16,512 nt of DNA. Origin: Oscillospiraceae bacterium. Its GTDB lineage: Bacteria; Bacillota; Clostridia; Oscillospirales; Oscillospiraceae. The DNA is taken from positions 1-16,512 of the forward strand of contig JAISDV010000053.1 of the NCBI GenBank assembly GCA_031264545.1. The letters are read 5' to 3'. A program made the translations under genes and the position numbers. Positions 1 to 6,887 of the stretch are shown in pieces. Every line of letters begins with the position of its first letter. The stretch's first letter is position 1. The notes below the pieces were generated by a model. The model was not told the origin of the DNA. It saw only the letters and a list, made by a program, of their open reading frames with translations, and searched no databases.

Positions 1-1206
1 AAAGGCTCCGAAAAAGGCCGCCAGCATGGCAAGCACATAGAGAGACTGCTCGACCAGCTCGGCATAATTCAAAAACCGGCCGGGGCGGACACTCCAGAAA
101 AGGTTGTCCTTACCGCCCCAGAAGCGGGCGAATTTTTTGAGCATCAGCTTGCCGACAACGACGGGGTCGGCGGTGCGCGCGCGGATCAGCTGAAGCTCGG
201 CCTGCTCCCGCTCCTCGCCGAGCGGAAACTGCGAGACATAGGCCGCATCGGCGGCGGAGTATTGGCCGGTCTCCGCATAATTGCTGCCGGTCACGAATTT
301 CCACAGCGGGTCGCGGTTTTTCAGCCCATAAGGGCTGAGGCCGCCGGCGATCAGCAATTGGCTGATCAACGTGACGGCGGTAAAATAGGTCAGCAGGGTG
401 AGGGCGCCGTTCAGAAGCAGGCCTTTCTCTTTCGTCAGCAGCCGGCGCAGCAGCTGATAGAGCGCAAAGCAGGTCAGCACCACCGCGGCCAGCGGACGGA
501 TGACCTGCCCCAGCGCGAAAAGCAGGCCAACCAGTAAATACACGGGCCAGCGGGCACGTTCGCGCCTCAGCAGGAGATAAAAGCCCAGATAAAATAAAAA
601 GACGGCCAGCTGCTGGTTGCTGAGCACGGAGTCCATCATAAAGGCGGGCGGATAGACCGAAAAAAGAAAGCCCGCCAGCCGCCCGGCCCCCTCGCTCAGC
701 AGGCGGCTGCCCGTCTTATAAACCAGCAGCATCGTGCCGGCGGAGACAAGGCAGTTCATCAGCTTGAGCGCCAGAATGCCGGAGCCGGTGAGCCTGAGCA
801 CCAGCGCCTGGTAGAGGGTGAATCCCATCTGATAGGGCCAGGTGACAAAATAAGGGTCGGCGCTGAAGGAGAAATCGCCCTGCGCGGCCCGCAGGGCGGC
901 ATTGTACATCAGCGCGAAGTCGGACTGCGGTACGGTGTCGGCCGTCAATATCCAGACCAGGCGGATACCCAGGGATAGGCTGATCAGCAGCGCCAAAAAG
1001 TGTCCCTCGCGGCGGATTCGCAACAGTCCGTGCGCGGCCAGACCGTAAAGCAGCAGGCCCGCCGCCAGCGCGAAGGCGATAAACCAGTCCTCGGTATTCT
1101 CGGTGAAGAGGTCGATCAGGGACAGGATGACAATGCTGCCAAAAAACGCCAGCATCAGCAGCATAAAGCCCCTGGGGATGGTCCGTTCATTTTTCAAAGA
1201 GATCAT
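1..1206 (-). CDS. GT-C superfamily membrane glycosyltransferase (partial, C-terminus beyond window)
   Basis: The minus-strand frame is open from ATG at 1206 to the window edge (402 codons), so the end of the gene is missing. The product is a polytopic membrane protein with many hydrophobic segments. Around residues 90-115 it has an extracytoplasmic loop with the motif VPQSDFALMYNAA. The Asp (D96) in the short PxSD(F/Y) loop after the first helices is what GT-C glycosyltransferases (PMT/ArnT/GT39-like, using polyprenyl-phosphate sugar donors) use for catalysis. A TWPYQMGF stretch follows shortly after. The start has an AGAAGGGA ribosome site about 8 nt upstream and a plausible promoter further up. 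The likely role is transferring a sugar from a lipid carrier to a protein or cell-wall glycan outside the membrane; acceptor and sugar are unknown. The GT-C assignment is fairly safe, the exact family is not. Confidence 0.75.
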   Translation of the reverse strand, partial: MISLKNERTIPRGFMLLMLAFFGSIVILSLIDLFTENTEDWFIAFALAAGLLLYGLAAHGLLRIRREGHFLALLISLSLGIRLVWILTADTVPQSDFALMYNAALRAAQGDFSFSADPYFVTWPYQMGFTLYQALVLRLTGSGILALKLMNCLVSAGTMLLVYKTGSRLLSEGAGRLAGFLFSVYPPAFMMDSVLSNQQLAVFLFYLGFYLLLRRERARWPVYLLVGLLFALGQVIRPLAAVVLTCFALYQLLRRLLTKEKGLLLNGALTLLTYFTAVTLISQLLIAGGLSPYGLKNRDPLWKFVTGSNYAETGQYSAADAAYVSQFPLGEEREQAELQLIRARTADPVVVGKLMLKKFARFWGGKDNLFWSVRPGRFLNYAELVEQSLYVLAMLAAFFGAF

Positions 1207-1250
1207 GATTCTTATCCCTTCTCCGTTCTTTCCCTCTCCCAAACACCTTT

Positions 1251-1279
1251 ATTTTACAACAGTTCAGGCCCATATACAA
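1251..1279 (-). promoter_or_regulatory. Candidate promoter for the GT-C glycosyltransferase
   Basis: On the minus strand TTGTAT (plus 1274-1279) and TAAAAT (plus 1251-1256) are separated by exactly 17 bp. The -10 matches 5 of 6 consensus bases, the -35 only 3 of 6. This would give a leader of roughly 40 nt before the ATG at 1206. Spacing and position are good, but the -35 is weak. Confidence 0.4.
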
Positions 1280-1347
1280 CGATTATTATCCGTGCGCCTG
1301 ACTGTGCCTCTTTGATGTGTGTGCCGTGGTGCGGCTCCGCGGTTCTC

Positions 1348-1376
1348 TTGACACTTTGGACGCGCCGTGCTAACAT
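1348..1376 (+). promoter_or_regulatory. Promoter of tRNA-Leu
   Basis: A perfect TTGACA (1348-1353) is followed after 17 bp by TAACAT (1371-1376, 4 of 6). It lies immediately ahead of the mature tRNA start at 1385, as is usual for stable RNA genes with very short leaders. Confidence 0.65.
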
Positions 1377-1384
1377 AATAGAAC

Positions 1385-1473
1385 GCCGGTGTGGCGGAAC
1401 TGGCAGACGCCCGGGACTTAAAATCCCGTGAGGGTAATACCTCGTACCGGTTCGATCCCGGTCACCGGCACCA
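1385..1473 (+). tRNA. tRNA-Leu (anticodon UAA)
   Basis: The cloverleaf can be folded by eye. The acceptor stem GCCGGTG (1385-1391) pairs with CACCGGC (1463-1469), followed by discriminator A and an encoded CCA (1471-1473). The anticodon stem CGGGA/TCCCG encloses loop CTTAAAA with anticodon TAA at 1419-1421. The T-arm is CCGG-TTCGATC-CCGG. A long variable arm (GAGG...CCTC) makes it a class II tRNA, which with this anticodon means leucine (UUA codons). At 89 nt the length is normal. No second copy of its 3' end is visible in the window, so there is no evidence that it served as an integration site here. Confidence 0.95.
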
Positions 1474-1483
1474 TAGCATGTTC

Positions 1484-1503
1484 AGGGGTTGTTTGAGAAA
1501 TCG
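1484..1503 (+). repeat. Copy of an inverted-repeat end also found at 13246-13265
   Basis: AGGGGTTGTTTGAGAAATCG differs at only 2 of 20 positions from the minus-strand reading of 13246-13265, which is one arm of the TA-flanked inverted-repeat element upstream of hxlR. Here only one arm is present and there is no TA at the boundary. It may be the remnant of an excised or degraded element end. It lies 11 nt behind the tRNA-Leu gene. Confidence 0.5.
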
Positions 1504-1527
1504 ATCGTGCCCGGGAGCTGTTAAAGA

Positions 1528-2502
1528 ATGAAGTCTTCGAGGAACAAAACCATCGACTTCACACCCGAGGACGGGTCGGAATACCTGGAGAGGTGCCTAA
1601 GCCCGAACGCGCCTATCCGTCTTGACGATATGGAAAACAGGGTGATACTCGGCGATGCGTTTGCCGTTATGCCGTTGCTGCCGCGTGCCTTTGCCGACCT
1701 CTTGATCGTCGATCCGCCCTATAATCTGGATAAGGATTTCGGCGGCAGCCGCTTCGGGCGGAAAAGCGACGCGGACTATGCCCGCTATACCGCCGCCTGG
1801 CTCGACGCGGCGCTTCCCTTGCTCAAACCCACCGCCTCGGTCTATGTCTGCTGTGACTGGCGCTCGGGCACGGCTGTCATCCCGGTTCTGACGCAGCGCC
1901 TGAATGTGCGGAACCGTATTACCTGGCAGCGCGAAAAGGGCCGCGGCGCTAAGGCCAACTGGAAAAACGGCATGGAGGATATCTGGTTTGCGACCGTCTC
2001 CGCGGACTATACCTTCAATCTCGACGCAGTCAGGCTCAGGCGCCGGGTCATCGCGCCCTATAAGGAAAACGGGCAGCCCAAGGACTGGGAGCAGACGGAG
2101 ACCGGCAATTTTCGCGGTACCTGTCCCTCCAATTTCTGGGACGACATTTCGATTCCTTACTGGTCAATGGCGGAAAACACCGCGCATCCGACCCAAAAGC
2201 CGGAAAAGCTCCTGGCCAAGCTCCTCCTGGCCAGTTCGAACGCGGGGGATCTGGTGTTCGACCCCTTCCTCGGTTCCGGGACGACGGCAGTCGCCGCAAA
2301 AAAGCTGGGACGGCGTTTTGTTGGGATCGAGCAGAGCCGCCAATACTGCGCCTGGGCGCAGAAGCGTCTTGAATCAGCGGAGCACGACAGAACCATACAA
2401 GGCTACTCGGACGGGGTCTTCTGGGAACGGAACAGCCGGCCCGGGGCACGCGGGAACAGCGCAGCGGCAAGGAAGACAGCCTGTAAAACGCGCACCCCGT
2501 AG
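1528..2502 (+). CDS. Site-specific DNA methyltransferase, beta class (N6-adenine or N4-cytosine)
   Basis: 324 residues, a normal size for the family. Catalytic motif IV, DPPY (residues 62-65, VDPPYNLDKDF), comes before the S-adenosylmethionine-binding motif I (244-253, FDPFLGSGTT). This order defines the beta class, which includes DpnA-like, CcrM and HindIII-type enzymes. HPTQKPEKL (220-228), the motif X region, precedes motif I as expected. DPPY fits adenine-N6 methylation best, although N4-cytosine enzymes share the fold. The ATG at 1528 is the first possible start, because an in-frame TAA ends 4 nt upstream; a GGGAG ribosome site is about 10 nt away. No restriction endonuclease, S subunit or second methylase is in the window, so it looks solitary. 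The last 35 or so residues after the domain look unstructured. The DNA target cannot be read from sequence. Confidence 0.9.
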   Translation: MKSSRNKTIDFTPEDGSEYLERCLSPNAPIRLDDMENRVILGDAFAVMPLLPRAFADLLIVDPPYNLDKDFGGSRFGRKSDADYARYTAAWLDAALPLLKPTASVYVCCDWRSGTAVIPVLTQRLNVRNRITWQREKGRGAKANWKNGMEDIWFATVSADYTFNLDAVRLRRRVIAPYKENGQPKDWEQTETGNFRGTCPSNFWDDISIPYWSMAENTAHPTQKPEKLLAKLLLASSNAGDLVFDPFLGSGTTAVAAKKLGRRFVGIEQSRQYCAWAQKRLESAEHDRTIQGYSDGVFWERNSRPGARGNSAAARKTACKTRTP

Positions 2503-2647
2503 TCCCTTGCGGATGGAAATTTTCCGGTTTTTTTGCGCCGCCGCCGGATTCTGCTGATTTTTCGGAACTTTTCACGTTAAAATACGTCTGAGATGCATCT
2601 GACCGCAGTATGCGCAGGCCCGCAATCTATGGAAAGGAGGCACCGCG

Positions 2648-3901
2648 ATGAAAAGCGCGCGTTTGTTCCTGATAACCGCTATTTTGCTTTTCTCAGTATA
2701 TGGCTGTACACAGCGTCCGAACAACGATGACGTTTTACCCCCGCCTTCCGCCGGAGAAAGCCCCGGCGCGGGAGCGCGCCTCCAACCAACGGAGAAGCCC
2801 GACCCGAAGCATAGTCCCAGTCCGGCACAAAGTCCCAATCCGGCGGAAAGCCCTGCCCCGACGCAAAACAGCGCGGCGGGCGGAAAAAGTCCGGCCATTA
2901 CGGACGTTGCAGGGACGGTCGCGGACTACTATCCCATCCTTAAAAATACCCATTATTTTTATACCGGCGAAGGCGGCGAATACGCCGCGTACAACGTTTA
3001 TATCGACTACAGCTCGGACACCGCCGTACAGGAACGACTATCGAACACCGGAATGACCTGGGTCAGAGTCGTAAGTCTCGCCGGCGGAAAGGCCGTGCTG
3101 AGCTTCAGCCGTGAGAACAGCGCTTTCCGTGAAAATCTCCTGAATATGAGCGGCGGCAGCGGCGAGATACTCCTGATGGAGCCGGTCAGGGCCGGTACAG
3201 CCTGGAAGCAGCCGGACGGTGCCGCCAGCGCGATCACCAGCGTCACCGCGAAAGTCAAAACGCCCTCCGGCAGCTATGAGGCCGTCTGTGTCGAAACACA
3301 GGGCGAGGGCTACAAGATGTTCCGCTATTACGTCAAGGGTATCGGCCTCGTCAAAGCCGCCGTCCAGGCCGGCGAGCACGAAAGCTTCTCCGTCCTGAAT
3401 GAGATCCGGAAGGATGTTCCCCTCGCGCAGACCGTCCGTTTTTATTACCCAAACGCCGAGGACGGGAAGCTTTATTACCACGACAGCGCGCTGAGCTTCA
3501 ACACAAATGATGCGACGGCGCAGAAGCTCGAGGCGGCCTACAAAACGGAGTTTGACGGCAGACCCGGCGAGGTGCTGACGAAGAACACGGCGATCAATCA
3601 GCTTCAGCTCGACCAGGCGGCCAATATACTCCACATCGATCTGAGCGCGGCCTTCATTACGGAAATGAGCGGAGGCTCCGCCTATGAGTCCCTGGTCCTG
3701 CAAAGCCTCGCCAACACCTTCGGCGGCTATTACGGCGTCCAGAAGGTCATTCCAACCATCGACGGCGCACTGTACGAATCGAAATACATGGAGTTCGAGC
3801 CGGGCGCTTATCTGACCGTCCATGAGGGCGGCGCGCAACTGCTGGCGCAGCAGACGCAGGAACCGCCGGCTCCAACGCCGGCCGAAACAGAAAATACGTA
3901 A
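2648..3901 (+). CDS. GerMN-domain lipoprotein
   Basis: 417 residues. A signal peptide ends in lipobox VYGC (Cys20), so the protein should be lipid-anchored on the outer face of the membrane. A flexible linker rich in SP/NP/AP repeats follows (about 30-75). A beta-rich domain of unknown family covers about 90-255. Residues about 262-395 look like a GerMN (sporulation/germination) domain: VRFYYPNAEDGKLYYH, TAINQLQLD, and ILHIDLSAAFITEMSGGSAYESL leading to LANTFGGYYGVQKVIPTIDG. GerM itself is needed for SpoIIQ-SpoIIIAH complex assembly in Bacillus, but many GerMN lipoproteins have other or unknown envelope roles. The start is decided by a perfect AAAGGAGG 7 nt upstream. A TAAAAT box at 2578-2583 could be the -10, but no good -35 precedes it. 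The domain call is reasonably firm; the function is not. Confidence 0.8.
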   Translation: MKSARLFLITAILLFSVYGCTQRPNNDDVLPPPSAGESPGAGARLQPTEKPDPKHSPSPAQSPNPAESPAPTQNSAAGGKSPAITDVAGTVADYYPILKNTHYFYTGEGGEYAAYNVYIDYSSDTAVQERLSNTGMTWVRVVSLAGGKAVLSFSRENSAFRENLLNMSGGSGEILLMEPVRAGTAWKQPDGAASAITSVTAKVKTPSGSYEAVCVETQGEGYKMFRYYVKGIGLVKAAVQAGEHESFSVLNEIRKDVPLAQTVRFYYPNAEDGKLYYHDSALSFNTNDATAQKLEAAYKTEFDGRPGEVLTKNTAINQLQLDQAANILHIDLSAAFITEMSGGSAYESLVLQSLANTFGGYYGVQKVIPTIDGALYESKYMEFEPGAYLTVHEGGAQLLAQQTQEPPAPTPAETENT

Positions 3902-3905
3902 ACAA

Positions 3906-3940
3906 AGGAGCTGTCGCAAGAGAAAATTGCAACAGCTCCT
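3906..3940. terminator. Strong hairpin downstream of GerMN gene, probable terminator
   Basis: AGGAGCTGTCGCAA (3906-3919) and TTGCAACAGCTCCT (3927-3940) form a 14-bp stem with one mismatch and a 7-nt loop, beginning 4 nt after the GerMN stop codon. There is no U-run after it on the plus strand (TAAAATC). Read on the minus strand it is followed by TTTGTTT. It may stop or stabilise the upstream transcript. A short repetitive element is an alternative. Confidence 0.45.
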
Positions 3941-4006
3941 AAAATCACGAGATAATGCGCATCTACAAAACGGGAATGCGCGCGGCATGGAGGGTTTGTT
4001 TAGAAA

Positions 4007-4870
4007 ATGCATAAATTGACAAAATCTTTAACGTCTATTATCGCTGTGTTGTTATTTGCCGCGCCGATTTCCTGGTTTTCGGGTTTTACCTCAAATGCCA
4101 GTGGTGCAGCCGACGAAACATCTGATCTGTGGTTCAGCGAAAAAACCTCTTCCGCCAGACCGTCCAATTCTGATGATGACGCGTATTTGCTAAAATCCGG
4201 CAAGCCGTTATCATACCTGACTGTTTACCCAGAAGTACTTTCAATAGAGGATATGCTTAAACAAGCCGCTCTTGTTGTCAGGGGCAGGGTGCTCGGCTTT
4301 GATTACCTGACGATCAAGCCTGTGCTCGGCGGCTCGCCTACGGTTCATACGGATTACTATATCGAGCCGCTGGAGGTTCTCCGCGGCGAACCTGCTGAAA
4401 AAAGCAAACCGATAACGGTTCGGGCAAGAGGCGGAGAAAACGACAAAATGATCGTTGTAAACGGAAACCTCTCCCTAATCGCGGGCCAAGAGTATCTATT
4501 CTTTTTAGACAAGCCGGTAACGGGCGGCGGATATAATACCAAAGGCGATTATTATTATGTTTCAGGCGGAGGAAGCATAGGCGTGTTTGTCGCAAGCGGT
4601 GACGAAACGCGGAAAAACGAACGGGGCAGCTCGGTGCCAAAGACGTTTTATCCTTATGAGGCAAGCGTTTTAAATGACAAAGCGCTTGATTACCTGTCGT
4701 TTGCTGCTGCGATAAGGTCTTATAACGAAGGCCATCCGGTTGATGAAATGTTCATTGCGGAGCGGTACTATAGAGACATAAAAGCGAACCTGGAATCCGG
4801 TTTTATCACACAGGAAGAGTATGCGCAGTCAATCGCGTGTTTAGATATTTATGCGAGTATAGTCGAATAG
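4007..4870 (+). CDS. Secreted protein of unknown function
   Basis: 287 residues. An N-terminal signal peptide (basic start, hydrophobic 10-25, small residues ASGAA near 31-35) lacks a lipobox cysteine, so the product is probably exported or held by its signal anchor. The central part, about 80-175, shows alternating hydrophobic strands: AALVVRGRVLGF, then TDYYIEPLEVLRGEP, then ITVRARGGEND, then LIAGQEYLFFLDKP. This resembles small OB/TIMP-like beta-barrel modules of secreted proteins, but I do not recognise a named family. The C-terminal 60 residues look helical. The likely ribosome site GGAGGG (3989-3994) is 12 nt from the ATG, a long spacing. The gene is clearly more AT-rich than the GerMN gene before it and the operon after it, which hints at a separate origin. 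It converges on the minus-strand operon with a 46-bp gap and no obvious terminator between. Confidence 0.75.
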   Translation: MHKLTKSLTSIIAVLLFAAPISWFSGFTSNASGAADETSDLWFSEKTSSARPSNSDDDAYLLKSGKPLSYLTVYPEVLSIEDMLKQAALVVRGRVLGFDYLTIKPVLGGSPTVHTDYYIEPLEVLRGEPAEKSKPITVRARGGENDKMIVVNGNLSLIAGQEYLFFLDKPVTGGGYNTKGDYYYVSGGGSIGVFVASGDETRKNERGSSVPKTFYPYEASVLNDKALDYLSFAAAIRSYNEGHPVDEMFIAERYYRDIKANLESGFITQEEYAQSIACLDIYASIVE

Positions 4871-4916
4871 TGATTACTCCCGCTTTGATCAGCCGGCCTG
4901 CCGCTTACCGGTTATC

Positions 4917-5471
4917 TCAAAACACATTCTGTACCGTCTCCGCGCCGTTTTCACGGTAAGTGTAGACCGTGAAGCCGCTGTAATACAGTTCGCCGTCCTC
5001 GCCGTCACCCAGGCAGCTGCTGGCGTAGCTGCTGCCGTTCGGCGGATAACCGATGGCGGCATAGAGTGCGGATACGCTGCGCCCGACGCAGGCCCTGGCG
5101 TCCGCTGCCGTAGGCGCGGACGGCGTTTGCATCGGCTCCGGTGTGGGCGCCGGTGTCGGTATCGGTGTCGGCACAGGGGTGGGCTTCGGTGTCAACGCCG
5201 GTGCCGGCGTCGGCACAGGGGTGGCCTTAGGCGTGGACGTGGGGACGGGTGTTGGCGTCGTGGGCGTAGCGGCGGGGCTCGGCGCTGCCGAGGGCGTCGG
5301 AGCTGCGGGCACGCCGGACGCTTCTCCGTCCGGAGCGGCCGAGACGGCCGCCGGGACGCCGGGCGACAGCGCGGGCGGCGCTTCCATTGACTGCGCCGTG
5401 CAGCCCGCGGACGCGAGCGTCAGTCCAATCAGACCCAGAACCAGCAAATGCCTGACATAGGTTTTTTTCAT
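4917..5471 (-). CDS. Proline-rich lipoprotein, small C-terminal domain
   Basis: 184 residues. The signal peptide ends in lipobox ASAGC (Cys24). Residues about 30-120 form a long low-complexity linker of TP, VP, AP and KP units, probably spanning the wall. A compact C-terminal piece (about 124-184) has two cysteines (C128, C153) and an AIGYPPNGSSYASSC segment. I do not recognise the domain; similar short tails occur on lipoproteins of Clostridia. The GGAGGG ribosome site at 5480-5485 is 8 nt from the ATG and lies just before the stop of the upstream gene (17-bp gap), so it is the last gene of the minus-strand operon. The cysteines could form one disulfide or bind a ligand; this is inference. 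Function unknown. Confidence 0.8.
   Translation of the reverse strand: MKKTYVRHLLVLGLIGLTLASAGCTAQSMEAPPALSPGVPAAVSAAPDGEASGVPAAPTPSAAPSPAATPTTPTPVPTSTPKATPVPTPAPALTPKPTPVPTPIPTPAPTPEPMQTPSAPTAADARACVGRSVSALYAAIGYPPNGSSYASSCLGDGEDGELYYSGFTVYTYRENGAETVQNVF
5167..5224 (-). repeat. Tandem-type repeat within the proline-rich linker coding sequence
   Basis: The 16-mer GTCGGCACAGGGGTGG (plus strand) occurs at 5167-5182 and again at 5209-5224, a 42-bp period equal to 14 codons. It encodes the recurring TPVPT units of the lipoprotein linker and sits in a longer stretch of degenerate GTGTCGG-type repeats. Such tracts are prone to length change by slippage. Confidence 0.7.
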
Positions 5472-5488
5472 CCTGATATCCCTCCAGT

Positions 5489-6874
5489 TTATTTCAAGAC
5501 GGACGAAAGTTCAACCGACTCAGATATAAGCGCCGTAGCGCCCGTTACCATAACAGCACGTATTTCTCCCGAAACCGCGTCCTCCGGCAGATAAGCGGTA
5601 AAGGGAAACGCACCCGGAAACTCCCCGGCGGGAGTCGCCTCGTAGGCCGCGCCGCCGCTGAGCAGATAAATCGGGCTGTCCGCAGGCAGCTCCCCGTCTG
5701 TACTGACGCCGCCGCTGAGCTTGATATAGCCCGGCATGTCGCCCGAGCGCTCCGCGCTCACCGTAAGTTCCAGGCGCCCCGGGATGGTCGTGACACCGGA
5801 AAGCGACCGTTCGGGCGACGGAAATACCGGCGCGTATCGGTTCAGATAGGCTAGATTCCGCTCGACAAGCTCGACAACAACGGCGCTTGCGCCCGTGCGG
5901 GCAATAAAATCCAGCCTGTAGCTGTTCGACCGGGAAAACAGGGCGCGGCCAAAGCTTTCCGCCATAAAGGTATGGAGCGCGTTGCCGAAGGAGTCCCGGA
6001 ACATAAGCAGCGAGCCGGGGACATTTTCCCGCGCCGTCTCAATGCTAATGTCCTCCGGCGAGCGAAAAGCCGGAGAATAGCCATAGCTGAAGCCGGGAGC
6101 GTATTCGTAATCCGGCTCGCACGTTTCGGACACGGGATAGAGCATTTCAAACAGGTCGCCATTCTCTGAAACGGTGATTTGGCGCATATTTTTGGCAAAG
6201 TCCGAACTGACGCCAAGGGCGCCGTTAACAGCGTCCGCTGCCATAGCCGCGCCGAGCAGATTCCAGTGCGAATCATTTTTGTAATAGAGCGGCGCGTCTG
6301 AAACGAGAAACGCCCGCAGATCGATAAAACCCACGGCCTGGCCGGCCAGCGCCGGCAGGAGCAAATCCAGACTGGCCTGGCTGCCTGCCTTGGCAAAGGG
6401 CATCTGTTCGGGATAGAGCGTATTTTTATTGGGAGCGGCGACGAACAGAAACGCGGCGCCGTTTTTCTCCGCATATTCACACATGAGATAAAGGCTCCTG
6501 GCGGCGGCGCAGACCTCCCGTTCGGTCATTGGATCATAGCCCAGATAATCATCCAGGGTATCGGCATAGAACAGCCAGCCGTCCCGGCCCAGAATAACGT
6601 CCGCCACCGGCGACACGTTGAGCGTGTTTGTAATGAACCCGGAATAGGCGTTGATCAACTCACCCCGAAAAGCAAAATTATCGGAAAAATAATCGTCGAG
6701 CTCCGCCGTGTAGCGCATGTTCAGAGAACCGTCCGGCAAAACCGGCTCCGGTGCGGCGGATCTGGTTTCACGCAAATTGCCCGCGCCGAAGCCCAACAGG
6801 CCGGCAACGAGAAAGAACGCCGAAAAAACGAAAAACAGTGTAATTGAAACCAGGTCAAAGGCTTTGTTTTTCAT
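5489..6874 (-). CDS. AlgX/AlgJ/DHHW-like SGNH-fold protein, polysaccharide O-acetylation
   Basis: 461 residues with one N-terminal membrane anchor (about 8-30) and the rest extracytoplasmic. ILGRDGWLFYADTLDDYLG (94-112) is typical of AlgX/AlgJ and DHHW proteins. Two catalytic-type blocks are visible: NDSHWN (D201, H203, W204), matching the DxHW motif, and LLMFRDSFGNAL (289-300) with the candidate nucleophile S295. In alginate and peptidoglycan or wall polymer acetylation, such proteins take acetyl groups passed through the membrane by the MBOAT partner and place them on the polymer. That partner (6888-8318) is directly upstream with a 13-bp gap, which supports this role strongly. The substrate here is unknown. 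The last 110 residues (353-461) look like an added beta-rich domain. The ribosome site is weak (AAGG). Confidence 0.82.
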   Translation of the reverse strand: MKNKAFDLVSITLFFVFSAFFLVAGLLGFGAGNLRETRSAAPEPVLPDGSLNMRYTAELDDYFSDNFAFRGELINAYSGFITNTLNVSPVADVILGRDGWLFYADTLDDYLGYDPMTEREVCAAARSLYLMCEYAEKNGAAFLFVAAPNKNTLYPEQMPFAKAGSQASLDLLLPALAGQAVGFIDLRAFLVSDAPLYYKNDSHWNLLGAAMAADAVNGALGVSSDFAKNMRQITVSENGDLFEMLYPVSETCEPDYEYAPGFSYGYSPAFRSPEDISIETARENVPGSLLMFRDSFGNALHTFMAESFGRALFSRSNSYRLDFIARTGASAVVVELVERNLAYLNRYAPVFPSPERSLSGVTTIPGRLELTVSAERSGDMPGYIKLSGGVSTDGELPADSPIYLLSGGAAYEATPAGEFPGAFPFTAYLPEDAVSGEIRAVMVTGATALISESVELSSVLK

Positions 6875-6887
6875 GTTGCCGTCCGCC

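Noticed and set aside
1000..1431. Plus-strand open frame covering the tRNA start
   Set aside because: It overlaps the glycosyltransferase start, the TTGACA promoter and half of the tRNA-Leu; no domain is recognisable.
1385..1527. tRNA-Leu as attachment site of an integrated element
   Set aside because: No second copy of the tRNA 3' end and no integrase gene in the window.
2503..2560. GGAAATTTTCC followed by a T-run as terminator of the methyltransferase gene
   Set aside because: The stem is only 5 bp with almost no loop and the T-run is separated by GG, so a functional hairpin is unlikely.
3038..4012. Long open frame on the minus strand opposite the GerMN gene
   Set aside because: High GC at third positions keeps the opposite strand open. 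The product has no domain features, whereas the plus-strand gene has a lipobox, linker and GerMN domain with an ideal ribosome site.
5143..5460. Glycine/valine-repeat open frame on the plus strand
   Set aside because: It is the exact complement of the proline-rich linker of the minus-strand lipoprotein, which has a signal peptide, lipobox and good ribosome site; the plus frame has no such support.
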